Shown here: piece by piece, positions 8,056-18,300 of the stretch
How positions within the stretch are numbered: the stretch's first letter is position 1
Layout of the letters: each line of letters starts with the position of its first letter
NCBI GenBank assembly: GCA_964019335.1
Contig: OZ025711.1
Coordinates: 248,001 to 312,000, forward strand
Direction of reading: 5' to 3'
Origin: Diplonema japonicum
Lineage: Eukaryota; Euglenozoa; Diplonemea; Diplonemida; Diplonemidae
DNA length: 64,000 nt
Translations under genes and position numbers: made by a program
Notes under the pieces: model-generated
The model's input: the letters and a program-made list of their open reading frames with translations, nothing else
What the model was told of the DNA's origin: nothing
Databases searched by the model: none

Positions 8056-10206
8056 TTAGTTCGTAAAGGGTCCGTGCTTTGGCTGGAAGATGGTGTACTC
8101 ATCGAACAGGCTCCCGTTGCTATTCAAGAACTGCCGGAAGGTGAGGTGGGTGTGGTTGTGGGCGGTGATGTGCCCGAAGCCAAACTCGGTAGTCTGCTTG
8201 CGGGTTGCGGGGATGGACTCACAGTCAGGTCCGGGACAGTCTTCGTTGAAGGTGTCGATGCCAGGAGGCCCACCGTTACCTGTGGTGATGTGGACAGTGA
8301 CGTTGGGGGTGCTGAAGTCCTTCTGCGTAGGCTGCGCACATGCTTTGCACGAATCAGGACCCTGCTGGGCAGGCCACAGCGACTCGTAGTAGTGCCAATG
8401 CCCGCCCATGTACAGGTCCACTCCGAACTGGTTGAAAATAGGAACGAAGTCGTCTATCATGGCGTCAGTCCCGCCCAGGTCGTGCTTTGCCGTCAGGTTT
8501 GGCTGCTTGAACCCAAGGTCGCGCAGCATTTTCATGTGAGCAGGCGACTTCCCCCAAGCGTGCGCCTCGGTCTTGTTCGCGTTGCCGTGTCTCTCAGCAT
8601 CATCAGAAACATAGTAGTCAGGGATGGGCTTGTTGCACCCTGTGCAGTACACAGGAAAGTGGGAGAACACCAAGATCCACGGTACCTTCTCCCTGTTGGC
8701 TTCAGCAGCTGCAAGGTCCTTCTTCAACCATACCAGCTGCTCTTGCAGGCACTGCTCTCCGCACGGGTCGCAGCCGTAGTACACGTTCAGGTCAAGTGCG
8801 ACGAGATGCACCAATCCAAAGTCAACACTGAAGTAGCGAGAAGTGCCCGACGGTGTGGCCCCGTGGGTCCCAGCGCCGTGGTGGTTGCCAGTTGACAGGA
8901 GGTACCCCAGAGAAGAGGTGGCGCTTGATTTCCCGTCGTACTTAGACAGGTCCTTCTCAGAGATGTTCTCGTCGGTGATGGGGAGAGGGCCCCACTTCTC
9001 CCATGTGCTGTCCCTGTACCTGTTTAGCTGGGGTTCCTCAAAGATCTCGTGGTTGCCCACACTAGGCATCCAGGCACACTTCGTGAGAGCAGGCTGAAAA
9101 CCATTCATGTACCCATCAGCCCTGCGCTCATCGCCCTCGCCCTCATCGTAGGCGTGGTCCCCCATGTGCACGAAGAGCTCCATGTCACCAGACAGACAGC
9201 CCGCCTCCAGCCACTCCATAGCGTTCCATTTGTAGATGCCGAGGTCGCCATAGATCGCGAACTTCGTAGGGGCACCCTCTTTCCACGAGTTGGGGGCAAC
9301 GAACTTGTTAGGGCTGCTCCACGCTGCCTGTGCACCGCCACCTTTGACAACGTAGGTGTAGGTGGTACCTGGTACCAAAGAGTGAACCACAACGAAGTGC
9401 ATGTAGTAGTTCCTGCCGGACGGACTCTTGTGCACATGGGTCACACCCGTAAAGGTGCGGTTATTAGCCACAGTGGTAGGAGGTGCTTTCGGTGCAGCCG
9501 ACTCAAAAGTGATCCAAGACACAACTACTGTGCCGTTTTCTGCAAGCTGCATGTTGATCTGCTCAGGGACACCCTCCTTGCTGACGCAGTAGTCCCAAAC
9601 CTTGGGAGGGGGTGTAGGTGCAGGGGGTACAGGCTGTGCGCCGTTGTGGTACGTCGTGTAATCGGAATGCGGAACCTTGTTCTGGCACCATTCAGCAAGG
9701 TAGCAAAAGCCACCGTGGCCCCAGCTGACAAAGTCACAGTTAGTGAGGTTATGCTGGCACAGCAGCTCGCACTCCTGTAGTGTAGTCTGCAAGTTGTAGG
9801 TAAGAGACCCCGTGAGGCCAGGCTGTGTGTCGTAGTGGAAGCCAGGAGGGGGTGTCGTTCCGAATTGCTTCGAAGTGGTTTCACACCTGAAAGCACCAAG
9901 GTTGTCCCAGCTGGCGGGAGGAGGAACCTTGTACTCCTCCCTTACCTCCTTGACCTCCTCGTCAGGTTTGCAGTAGCACCAGCTGCCATAGATGTAATCG
10001 TTCACGATGGCTCCCGGCTGCGCACAGTGGTTCTGCGCATTGCTCGGCACCTTCCCGTTCTTCCAGATGGACGGGTCGTGGTTGGACCAGTCGTCGCAGC
10101 CATTCTTGCAAACTGCGGTGTTCGGGAGCCTGTACTCCTCAATCACATCGATCATGTTGCAAGCACCGTGAAGTGCCAGCAACGGGAACAAGTATTGCGC
10201 TCTCAT
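8056..10206 (-). CDS. Secreted purple acid phosphatase-like metallophosphoesterase
   Basis: The 716-residue protein begins with a short hydrophobic signal (MRAQYLFPLLALHGAC). A Cys-rich N-terminal region follows, including a PAN/apple-like segment (about residues 120-190, ECELLCQHNLTNC), then a Pro-rich linker, a fibronectin-like domain (about 205-310) and the catalytic domain (about 320-665). All metal-site motifs of purple acid phosphatases are present in order: GDLG, GDHAYDE, GNHE, FSHFP and GHWHYYE. It should therefore be an active binuclear-metal phosphatase acting outside the cell or in a vesicle. Many N-x-S/T sites fit secretion. The acceptor CTCACTCAG lies seven bases before the ATG. 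Its 5' neighbour on the strand is the SH3b protein, 95 bp away. Confidence 0.92.
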   Translation of the reverse strand: MRAQYLFPLLALHGACNMIDVIEEYRLPNTAVCKNGCDDWSNHDPSIWKNGKVPSNAQNHCAQPGAIVNDYIYGSWCYCKPDEEVKEVREEYKVPPPASWDNLGAFRCETTSKQFGTTPPPGFHYDTQPGLTGSLTYNLQTTLQECELLCQHNLTNCDFVSWGHGGFCYLAEWCQNKVPHSDYTTYHNGAQPVPPAPTPPPKVWDYCVSKEGVPEQINMQLAENGTVVVSWITFESAAPKAPPTTVANNRTFTGVTHVHKSPSGRNYYMHFVVVHSLVPGTTYTYVVKGGGAQAAWSSPNKFVAPNSWKEGAPTKFAIYGDLGIYKWNAMEWLEAGCLSGDMELFVHMGDHAYDEGEGDERRADGYMNGFQPALTKCAWMPSVGNHEIFEEPQLNRYRDSTWEKWGPLPITDENISEKDLSKYDGKSSATSSLGYLLSTGNHHGAGTHGATPSGTSRYFSVDFGLVHLVALDLNVYYGCDPCGEQCLQEQLVWLKKDLAAAEANREKVPWILVFSHFPVYCTGCNKPIPDYYVSDDAERHGNANKTEAHAWGKSPAHMKMLRDLGFKQPNLTAKHDLGGTDAMIDDFVPIFNQFGVDLYMGGHWHYYESLWPAQQGPDSCKACAQPTQKDFSTPNVTVHITTGNGGPPGIDTFNEDCPGPDCESIPATRKQTTEFGFGHITAHNHTHLTFRQFLNSNGSLFDEYTIFQPKHGPFTN

Positions 10207-10213
10207 GGTAGGC

Positions 10214-10240
10214 CTGAGTGAGAATTAAGAGTGGTACACA
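10214..10240 (-). promoter_or_regulatory. Predicted trans-splice acceptor
   Basis: The sense sequence ends TTCTCACTCAG, then GCCTACC and the phosphatase ATG at 10206. The leader is seven bases long. Confidence 0.45.
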
Positions 10241-10301
10241 ATGCTGAGTATTCAACAGGTATGAATTAAATAACAGTTTTACAGGTACATAACAATGACA
10301 T

Positions 10302-13300
10302 CTAACGAAAAGGCTTCCTAGTGTTGGGGGGCCTCACTTTGCCCGGCGAGGGAATTGACCGTGAGTTGGGAGACTTGAGAGCGAGTCGCTTGCCTGATGG
10401 CTGAGAAGAAGAGGGCACCATGAGAGGGGCACCTGACTCACCGCACACAGACACCCAGCCTTTTACAGGGGCGATGACTCGTGCCCTGTTCCCGTAGATT
10501 TCGGACACTTCGATTAAGGTCGCTTGAGGGAGAACACCCACTTGACTTGATTCCAAGCCTATCTCTCCTCTGACGATAGATCCAGCACCGATGATACGCC
10601 ACTTCTCTGGCACACCTGGGGAAATGCTCCGGTACTGCTTCGCCACGTCTTGCACATAATCCTGCCGTAAGAGGGTTGGTTGAGCACGGTGAAGAGCGTC
10701 AGGGTGCGTAGGGGACACCGTCCTGACCTGTCTCATCCGCGGACTGTGGTACCTGCTTGCACTTGTACTCGCAGCCTCCCTCCCTCTAGGTGACCTCGCT
10801 TCGGTTGGGAATGCAGATCCCTCCCGTGGCGGGCTTACTGTTTTGCTGCAAAGATTCTTCTGGTCCTCGTGCACAACTTCAGCAGCCTGCAGCGAACTTG
10901 GTACAGGTACAGATACAGGCACAGCTACAGGTACATGCACTGACGGCGAAACGGGAGAGTCGCTTATCTGTACCGATGCAGAGGTGCTTGCCGGGGTGCC
11001 GGGTTCTGCCTTGTGCGGCATCAGCTGGATGGAACTCGAATGCACCTGTGGGGCTTTCTTCTGCTGGAACGCAAGAAGCTCTTTTTGCTGCGTCAGTTCA
11101 AAGTTCATCCGCGACTGCTGTACAGCTATCGTTTCTTCAAGCCGCCTCACTTGCCGTGTCAGCAAGCTGATCTCATTCTGTTGCGTGTCCTCAAGATGCT
11201 TGAGTTGCGTCGACAGTGTGGGCTTCATACGCGGCTCCGAGACCTCATCAAAGGGATGGGAGTAGTGTCCCTGGTTAGCAGCAGGCGGCAGGAATTCCGT
11301 TTCCGAGCCGGTCCAAGCATGCTCTCCGTCCTCCAAGGGCGCCATGAAAAAATCAACTCCTCCCTCGCCATCATTTGCCTGCTGTAGCAGCCACCCACCA
11401 GCAGCAGCCCTCACCCACACCAGGCCGTCAGCATCGGTGTGCCGGTCAACGACACTCAGTTCATCACCTGGTTGCACTTCCCCGATCTTCGGAGCCTGCT
11501 TGCTAGGCTTATTTCGCATAGTGTGGTAAAGTCCTTGCGTAACGCACTTGTAGCGTAAAGGCTCCTGTTCTGTGGGAATTGCGGGGGGGGGCATGTCCCG
11601 CCGTTGGTGAGGTCGCTCATGCTGCCAGCCATGAGGACTATGTTGATCGTGCACGTGGTGCCCGGCATGCAGCTGGTTGTGCTGCCCATGTCCTGCTCGG
11701 TGATGGGGGTAAGAATGCTGAAGTTGCTGCTCCTGTCCATCAGACTGGAGTCTTGCATTGTCATTTCTAAACCGGGTCTCATCTCTGCTTGCACTGTCTC
11801 TGTGTGTGTCATTTTCGTTCCGCGAGTTGTTTTGATGTCTTGCACTGTCGTTTAAGCGCCGTGAGCTGTCGTCCGGATGTCTCCTTACATCCTTTGTATA
11901 TGATGACTGCACCCGTGAACGCGCCTTACGTAGTGTGTCGCTCTCCAGCAGTTCACTGTCAACACGCTGGATGGAGTCCAGACCCCACGAGTCAGGATCG
12001 GCAGGCCTCTGTCTGTGTGAACCTTGCTTCGAAGGCGACACCGACTTCACGAACTTCTTCCGTAGCTTTGATTGCGAGCGAGATCTGGACCTTGTCCTGG
12101 TGTGGTCTTTACTCACCGTCGGCACGTTGCTTTCAATAGAGACCTGGCTGCGACTAGACCGTTTGTCGGTATTAGAGGGACCCCAAAAGGACCGTTTCAC
12201 AAAAGGGTCGATAATTTGTTTCTTCACAGCCGGCTTTGCAGCTTGCTTAGGTGTGTCAGGTTGCACTTTCTTCTCTTCTTGCTCTGAGGCCTTTGTCCGT
12301 GCTTGTGGTGTTCTAAGAAGTTCCGAACTGACGGACACCGCTGCTGTGCTGGGTATCTCTGTTGGGGTTACCTTTGGCACGGAAGCAGGATGGCCCTTCG
12401 GTGTTTCAGAGCGCTTGGCACCTACTGACTGTCTTCTTTTTGTGCTATGCGAAGCTTTCTTCTCGACGGCCTTCCCATCCATCCACCCCTCTAACTTGGC
12501 CAGCCGCTCCACTAGAGACATTGTCTCGCTTTGCTTCACCTTTCCTTTGAGAGCATTCTCTAGCGCTCGGACACGTGCTGCTAATTCTACAGACTCATCA
12601 GATCGAGGTGACCCCTGCCTGTGAGAACCTGATGGCTGTAACGGCTGTCCTTGCGGATGGAAGAGGTTCACCGCAACCTGTCCCTGTTGTCCGAGAGGAT
12701 CTTGTGGGTTCAATTGCTCTGCTTCTTTCAGTGGAGTAGGGGTGTATCCCCCTTGTGCTTGTGAGTTCTCGGCAGGATCTGGCTGCTGTGTTTGGAGGAC
12801 AAGAGACTGCGTAACGTCATGGTGCTGTGGCTGCTGTTGGGGTAGCTGTTGTTGGGGTAGCTGCGGTTGTTGTTGCTGATGATGCAGTTGCTGTTGTGGC
12901 TGCTGCAACTGCTGTGGGTGCTGTGCTTGTTGGGGATGCACTAGCTGTTGTGGCTGCTGTTGTAGGGGTTGTAACGGCGCGTGTGCCTGCTGGGTTGCGT
13001 CGATAATAGGCAGGATCTGCACCTGAGGTTGTGCATACATAAGCGGCGACAGCGGCACTTGAGTTGCCTCTGGTTGTGTTTGCGCCTGCACTGTTGCTTG
13101 AGTGTTCTGAGCCTTTAGGCGGCTCAGTTCAGCCGTTGCCGCTGCTACTTGTTTGGTTAGCTTCGTTGTGAGAGCACGCAACACAGTATCATCATCAAGC
13201 CCCTCTGATACAGGCATCTGGCGGCTTACGGTGTACCGCTGGCTGCTGTAGGGACTCTCCGCCCTAGGGCTGCGCGGTGGAGAACTGGCATGATAATTTT

Positions 13301-14009
13301 TGAAGTTCGCAGCCTCCTGAAAGAGGGGCCCACGCTCAGGCTCCTTTTGCTCCCTGACCCCGTGTGTCCCGTTGTCGTTCATATTGGTCATGAACCCTGC
13401 TATGGTCTTCTCTAATACCTCCAGCTTCTTCATTGCGGAGGCTGAGGAGTTTTCGTACAACTCACGCCGAAGGCGTTCGATCTCCTGCTGTTTATTGTGC
13501 AGGTCTTCGACCATGGAGGGCTCGTTGCCGCCGCTGTCGTAGCAGAAGGAGATGGTGGGCGGGGGAGTCCAGTCAGTGGGAGGCGTTAGCCACAGGTATC
13601 TGGAGAGCTGCTCCGGCGAAGAAATATTGCGCAGTGGCAGCGATTTATTAACATTTCTGCGGTACACGATGCACAGTACCTCGACGAAGTGCTTGGCATC
13701 TGCCTCCGTCATGTGCAATCGGACGTCGAACTCGGAGGGCACCCTGAGCCCGAGAATGGTACCTGCTTCGATTATCTCTTCGATGCTGCTCACGCTCACG
13801 CACCTCACTATCTCACCAGCAACACTATACAAGTACAGCGCCTTGTCGCTAACTAGCACAAGCACCTGTGGATCTATCCCCACCGCTGCAAAGTGCACCA
13901 AAGCACCCCCATCCTTCGCTAATAACCACTTAATCCCTGCAAACTCATCGGGTAGATCGGCCGCTCTTATTATGGACAGAGCTTTGGGGCTGAGGTTCCC
14001 TCCCTCCAT
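10302..14009 (-). CDS. Large coiled-coil, Gln-rich protein with PH-like and SH3b-like domains
   Basis: The intronless product has 1,235 residues. Residues ~1-130 look like a PH-like beta fold (ALVHFAAVG, VLVLVSDKALYLYSV, EFDVRLHMTEAD). Coiled coils follow near 175-215, 280-300 and 940-990. A Gln-rich tract spans about 345-400, and a long Ser/Arg/His-rich disordered middle runs to about 800. Residues ~820-885 resemble a bacterial-type SH3 domain (PGDELSVVDR, LVWVRAAAGGWLL), and a second copy lies at ~1130-1190 (GVLPQATLIEVSEIYGNRA). Such architectures occur in cytoskeletal or flagellar adaptors, but I recognise no named family. An out-of-frame ATG (at 14014) precedes the start by five bases. 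A CTCACAG acceptor lies at 14028. Confidence 0.78.
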   Translation of the reverse strand: MEGGNLSPKALSIIRAADLPDEFAGIKWLLAKDGGALVHFAAVGIDPQVLVLVSDKALYLYSVAGEIVRCVSVSSIEEIIEAGTILGLRVPSEFDVRLHMTEADAKHFVEVLCIVYRRNVNKSLPLRNISSPEQLSRYLWLTPPTDWTPPPTISFCYDSGGNEPSMVEDLHNKQQEIERLRRELYENSSASAMKKLEVLEKTIAGFMTNMNDNGTHGVREQKEPERGPLFQEAANFKNYHASSPPRSPRAESPYSSQRYTVSRQMPVSEGLDDDTVLRALTTKLTKQVAAATAELSRLKAQNTQATVQAQTQPEATQVPLSPLMYAQPQVQILPIIDATQQAHAPLQPLQQQPQQLVHPQQAQHPQQLQQPQQQLHHQQQQPQLPQQQLPQQQPQHHDVTQSLVLQTQQPDPAENSQAQGGYTPTPLKEAEQLNPQDPLGQQGQVAVNLFHPQGQPLQPSGSHRQGSPRSDESVELAARVRALENALKGKVKQSETMSLVERLAKLEGWMDGKAVEKKASHSTKRRQSVGAKRSETPKGHPASVPKVTPTEIPSTAAVSVSSELLRTPQARTKASEQEEKKVQPDTPKQAAKPAVKKQIIDPFVKRSFWGPSNTDKRSSRSQVSIESNVPTVSKDHTRTRSRSRSQSKLRKKFVKSVSPSKQGSHRQRPADPDSWGLDSIQRVDSELLESDTLRKARSRVQSSYTKDVRRHPDDSSRRLNDSARHQNNSRNENDTHRDSASRDETRFRNDNARLQSDGQEQQLQHSYPHHRAGHGQHNQLHAGHHVHDQHSPHGWQHERPHQRRDMPPPAIPTEQEPLRYKCVTQGLYHTMRNKPSKQAPKIGEVQPGDELSVVDRHTDADGLVWVRAAAGGWLLQQANDGEGGVDFFMAPLEDGEHAWTGSETEFLPPAANQGHYSHPFDEVSEPRMKPTLSTQLKHLEDTQQNEISLLTRQVRRLEETIAVQQSRMNFELTQQKELLAFQQKKAPQVHSSSIQLMPHKAEPGTPASTSASVQISDSPVSPSVHVPVAVPVSVPVPSSLQAAEVVHEDQKNLCSKTVSPPREGSAFPTEARSPRGREAASTSASRYHSPRMRQVRTVSPTHPDALHRAQPTLLRQDYVQDVAKQYRSISPGVPEKWRIIGAGSIVRGEIGLESSQVGVLPQATLIEVSEIYGNRARVIAPVKGWVSVCGESGAPLMVPSSSQPSGKRLALKSPNSRSIPSPGKVRPPNTRKPFR

Positions 14010-14027
14010 CCCATAAACGGGGGGGTC

Positions 14028-14045
14028 CTGTGAGGTGATTAAAAC
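14028..14045 (-). promoter_or_regulatory. Predicted trans-splice acceptor
   Basis: The sense sequence TTTTAATCACCTCACAG ends 18 bases before the ATG at 14009. An out-of-frame ATG lies inside this leader. Confidence 0.4.
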
Positions 14046-14142
14046 TACATATGCAAAACAACTAAATAAAAGGAATCTTTTGTCAGTAACAGTCTAAACA
14101 CTCATATCGTAACGCGAAAGGATTTCCTGTATATGTAGTGTG

Positions 14143-15249
14143 TTATGGTTTTCTTTTTTTGTTGGTTTTGGACCAAGGTGATACCCTTCGTTTCTGGTCT
14201 TCCATTGAATTGAGGGGGTCGGCAGGCACCACGTAGTCCGAGATGAGCTCGTTGAGCCATCGAAGGAGGATGGTGTGTGCGAATTGCATGGTCTGCCCAT
14301 CAGTTTTGAAGAGGTCGTGTTTAGCATGCGGAATATCGATGATGGTTTTGTTCTCCGAACCCAGCTTGTCTGCCACTGCCTCGCCTACTGCTGGAGGGGA
14401 CAGGGTATCTTCAGCACCGGTCATAATGAAGTTGGGCACAGTGATGTTTGGAAGGATGGCCTCCGCCTGCTTCGACAGTTTCTTCAGCACATTGATGGTG
14501 GCGGGGGGAAGCGAGGTCTTTGCGATCACGGTGTCCTTCTCCCAGTCTACTACTTCCTGCACGTCTTCGAACATTGCAGACGGATCAGGCTCCATCCCCA
14601 TCACTTTGCTGTATGGGAAATATCTAAGCATGAATTCCTCTGCTAACCTGTACTTGGCATACCCCGACAGAGGAGGCACGTGACCAATCCACGGAGCTGC
14701 GAAGACATTTCCCTGCAGACCGTGTTTCTTCTCGCTGTCCATCTCGACTCTGTCTGCAATGAACCTTGCTACGATAGGCGCACCCATACCATGTCCCATG
14801 GTGAAGACAGGGATCTTCGGTGCGATTGGTGGCTCCGGGTCCCAAGGGTTCACCTTCTCCTTTAAGACCTTTGAGAGGCCGTATCTTGGGTCGGCGCCTT
14901 TGACAGTGTAGAACTGCATCACCCGTGTAGTCAGCTTGTCAAAGTCAGCCACCAACTGTTCCTCACTTCTCACGCTATAATGGTGGTCTGTGTACATGGA
15001 CTTCTCTGAGTACTGCATCACGCTCTCCGACTTCCCCCACCCCTGCGTGTCCGCCGCGATCAACGCCACACCGTTCGCCGCAAGAAAACCCCCTAGCCTA
15101 TCCAACCGCCCACTGTAGTCCCCATAATGATGCGAAACTACCAACGCCGCCTTCTCTGCCTTCTCAGCAGGCCTCCATGACATGGCCTGGAGCAGCAGCT
15201 TCCTCGAAGCTGACATGAAGAACGCCTCATTTTTCACAACCCGCGACAT
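14143..15249 (-). CDS. Alpha/beta-hydrolase (serine-aminopeptidase S33/monoglyceride lipase-like), nucleophile Ser replaced by Gly
   Basis: The 368-residue protein has the alpha/beta-hydrolase order: an early strand and turn (AALVVSHHYGDYSGRLDRL), GVALIAADTQGWGKS, the nucleophile elbow, a cap, GAEDTLSP with the acid, and IPHAKHDLF with the His. The elbow, normally G-x-S-x-G, reads GHGMG: residue 154 is Gly (codon GGT, 14788-14790). The acid and His remain. Without Ser the classical lipase or peptidase reaction is not expected, so the protein may be a binding pseudoenzyme or may use another chemistry. One A-to-G change from an AGT Ser codon would explain it. The C-terminus is basic (KTNKKRKP). 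The acceptor TTTACAG lies 11 bases before the ATG. Confidence 0.85.
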   Translation of the reverse strand: MSRVVKNEAFFMSASRKLLLQAMSWRPAEKAEKAALVVSHHYGDYSGRLDRLGGFLAANGVALIAADTQGWGKSESVMQYSEKSMYTDHHYSVRSEEQLVADFDKLTTRVMQFYTVKGADPRYGLSKVLKEKVNPWDPEPPIAPKIPVFTMGHGMGAPIVARFIADRVEMDSEKKHGLQGNVFAAPWIGHVPPLSGYAKYRLAEEFMLRYFPYSKVMGMEPDPSAMFEDVQEVVDWEKDTVIAKTSLPPATINVLKKLSKQAEAILPNITVPNFIMTGAEDTLSPPAVGEAVADKLGSENKTIIDIPHAKHDLFKTDGQTMQFAHTILLRWLNELISDYVVPADPLNSMEDQKRRVSPWSKTNKKRKP

Positions 15250-15313
15250 GTTGAGGCTGCTGTAAAGTTTAGAAAAGGGAACTGCAAGGGTGAAAAAGAG
15301 AAAAAAAAACTGG

Positions 15314-18300
15314 TTAAGTCAATACTAAACAAACACCACATGCAAGAGCATCGGAAGAGTTTGCACATGGAAGGGGTAGAGTGTAATCAACTGCGCCCTG
15401 GTAGCTGGCAGTCCTGAACACAGGGCTATTATATGATCTGACAAATTGAGCAATCCCCGGACGGAGATGGACTGCTGGGAAAGGAGCATAGGCCTCTGAG
15501 TCGGCGACAACTGCGCCGCCCTCCCACCTGCCAGAGGCAAGGGACAACCCATAGATGTAGAATCCATCATCAGGATACCCGTCGATGTTTTCCCCCTCCG
15601 TTTCTTCCAGAACAAGTAAACTCATTTCCACACGCTGCACACACAGGTCCTTCTCCAGCGAGGCAATCAACACCACAGTGGTGAGGAATTCTTTAGGGCG
15701 CATGAAGGCAGACAACCAATATGCAGGCGGGGGGCCTTGATGCACCCACTCATGGAACCATCTTAACTTATACTTCAAATCGAGCAGCCATGCCCCCAGT
15801 GCCAGCTCTGTCGGGTACGAACGCTTCACCCACTCCTCTGGGACCCTTCCGTGTTCGAAGTGTTCCCGGGTCACAGAGTCAGGGCACTTGAAGTCCGCCA
15901 ATACGAGCGAAGTAAGCTTATTGTACGCCGCCACTTCCGACAATAGGCATTTCAACATGGGGTGCGGGAGAGTATGCGTCGCTGCTTCCAGCGGCAACGA
16001 GGTGTCAGGGTGCATTTTTTGTATCTCCAAAATGGGTGTGTCGTGTGCGTTATGCGACACGACAGACCTGTTGTCAGAAGGCTGCACAAATGACACAAGT
16101 GGCACCAATCCCTGCAGCATGTCCTCTGCCGTGTCCTCCACAGGCTCGCGGCTATCCACTGCAACGATAGTACGTGCAATCCTCTCGACCAGCCACGGGA
16201 AGGTCTCTGTGCTGCTGAAGACACTCGACATTATACTCACGTAGTCATTAATTGTAGGCGACATTAAGACGAGCGTGTCAAAAGCCATGTGCAGGTGCGA
16301 GCTGCCCCATTCTTTGATGGATGCGAGACCGCTGAGCAAAGAATGCACCATGCATAATTTGTTCGTCGCAGACTGAAGCTCTCGAGAGTCCGTCAGGGGC
16401 CTCGTTTCGAAGGAGCTGACGAGGGACCCCTGCACAGTGGTAGGCTTGTCGAAGGCACACTTCAAACTAGCTGCCACGAACGACGGGGGAATAATAGTAA
16501 GAGGGGCATGGATCCACATCAGAAAGCCGTTGTCGACATCGGACTGGAGCAGCTCGTTCAAGAGAGCAGTGAGGAGGTCAGGGGCGTGTTCGCAGTCGAG
16601 CAGCAGGAACCAAGTCCCGAGGTGCATGGCACATTGTAACTTTTGATAGATCTCTTTATGCTGCTCTGATGCCACTGCTATACTGAGACCTTCTAGTTGG
16701 TTGGCTTGCATGCCAAGCTTCTGTATCATACGAGTAGGGTGGATGCCGTCCACGTCGGCAGGCACGATAATAGGCACCTTGGGCAACGCGTGGGTCAGCA
16801 CCGTGGGAATGGGGTTCGCACGAACAATAGGATACAGCTGCTCTACTGCGCCGTAGAGCAAGCTGGGCGAAAGTGCGCTCATGATTAGCAGTTTCTGGAA
16901 GCCTTCGAGAGGTGAACTCTCCATCACCCAGCTGCCTGCCTCCTCGATTGTGTTGAAGTGCTGATCACATATTCTTACTATCTCAGGCACACGCGAAGCT
17001 GGGAGTGCACGGTTGATGGCATCCAATGCTTTGTCGAGGTTCTTCGATACTACAGGGCGTTGGATAAAGCGCATTTCTTCAGCGCTGAGCGTGCATTCTT
17101 GGACTGCTCCACGCATGCTGTGCTGCAGCACAAATGCGGCTCTCTTCATTCTCGACAACCCAGCACAGAACAGGGGAAGCATGTCGGGCTTGTCCCCCCC
17201 GAGAATGAGAAACTGCTCCATCGAGAAAAACATGGGGCTACGCACACCGTGCTCTGCGCACCACTCGCAGATCTCAGAAAGCACACTCACCACCTCCGCT
17301 GAAGGCACGTATTGTTCTCGCAGCAGCAACAGCCTCTTTAGAATGTTCATCCCTTCCTTCTTGTCGTGATCGGCGAGGTCCATCGCCACTTTGTTCGTCC
17401 TGATTTCAACGGCTAGTGTCGGGTGGTCGGTGGCAGAGCCCTCAATGCCGGAGATGATTTCCAGCAGTTCTTCGAGCAGTGTTTCTTTGATGGCGTTCTG
17501 AGAGCTTATGTTCGCAAGGGTCTGCACCAAATCAGCAGCGAGCTGTGGGTCTCTAAGCAGCGTGGTGCCAAACGTAAGACACGACCCTAGCCCCTCGTGA
17601 GCACTGAAGTCGATGGTGTTCACCAACGGATGATATAATGGTGTGAGGGATGTGAGCAGCAGCTTGAATCCCTTTGCCGCCGTCTCGCTGTCTCGAAGAA
17701 GGCTAAGGATTTGGCTAGTGAACTCTTCAACCCCCTCGATGATTAGCACGGAGCCACTCCGCACAGCTTCGTTAATGGTGTCAACGTTGATGGGCTTGCA
17801 TATGATGGCGTCGTGGTGCGTGTTCTGCACCCACAGCAATGCGCAGCCATGTGGGTCCACCAACAGCGGCGGAAGCTTTGAAGCCATCATGAAACTTGCT
17901 GACTGGAAGCTGTGGATGTCTGAGGGAAGAGAGTTGGTCTCCCACACCTGCCGCTCCTCGCTATTGGGTGTGCGTGGTATCCATTCCCAGCTGTCGTCTG
18001 TAGGCAGTGCTAGGTTCTCTCTGAGCTTCCTGAACAGCTGCACACGTCCTTTTCTGTCCAGAGGGGGCGCGTAGATCGTTGCAGCCATGTCCAAGAGCCC
18101 TTCCTTTATATCTTTTACTCGCTGCTGCATGACCATTGCTTCCTCTCGCCACATTTCTAGCCTATCTGACACAGCGTCCGTAAACACCGACGCCCTTTCA
18201 ACAACACACTCAGCCTTGAGCCGCTTATCTTGTGCATTCAAGTATTCCTTTGTGGTATTCTTGTGGTCTGCGTTTAGATTGGTCATCGCAGTTTCTAGAG

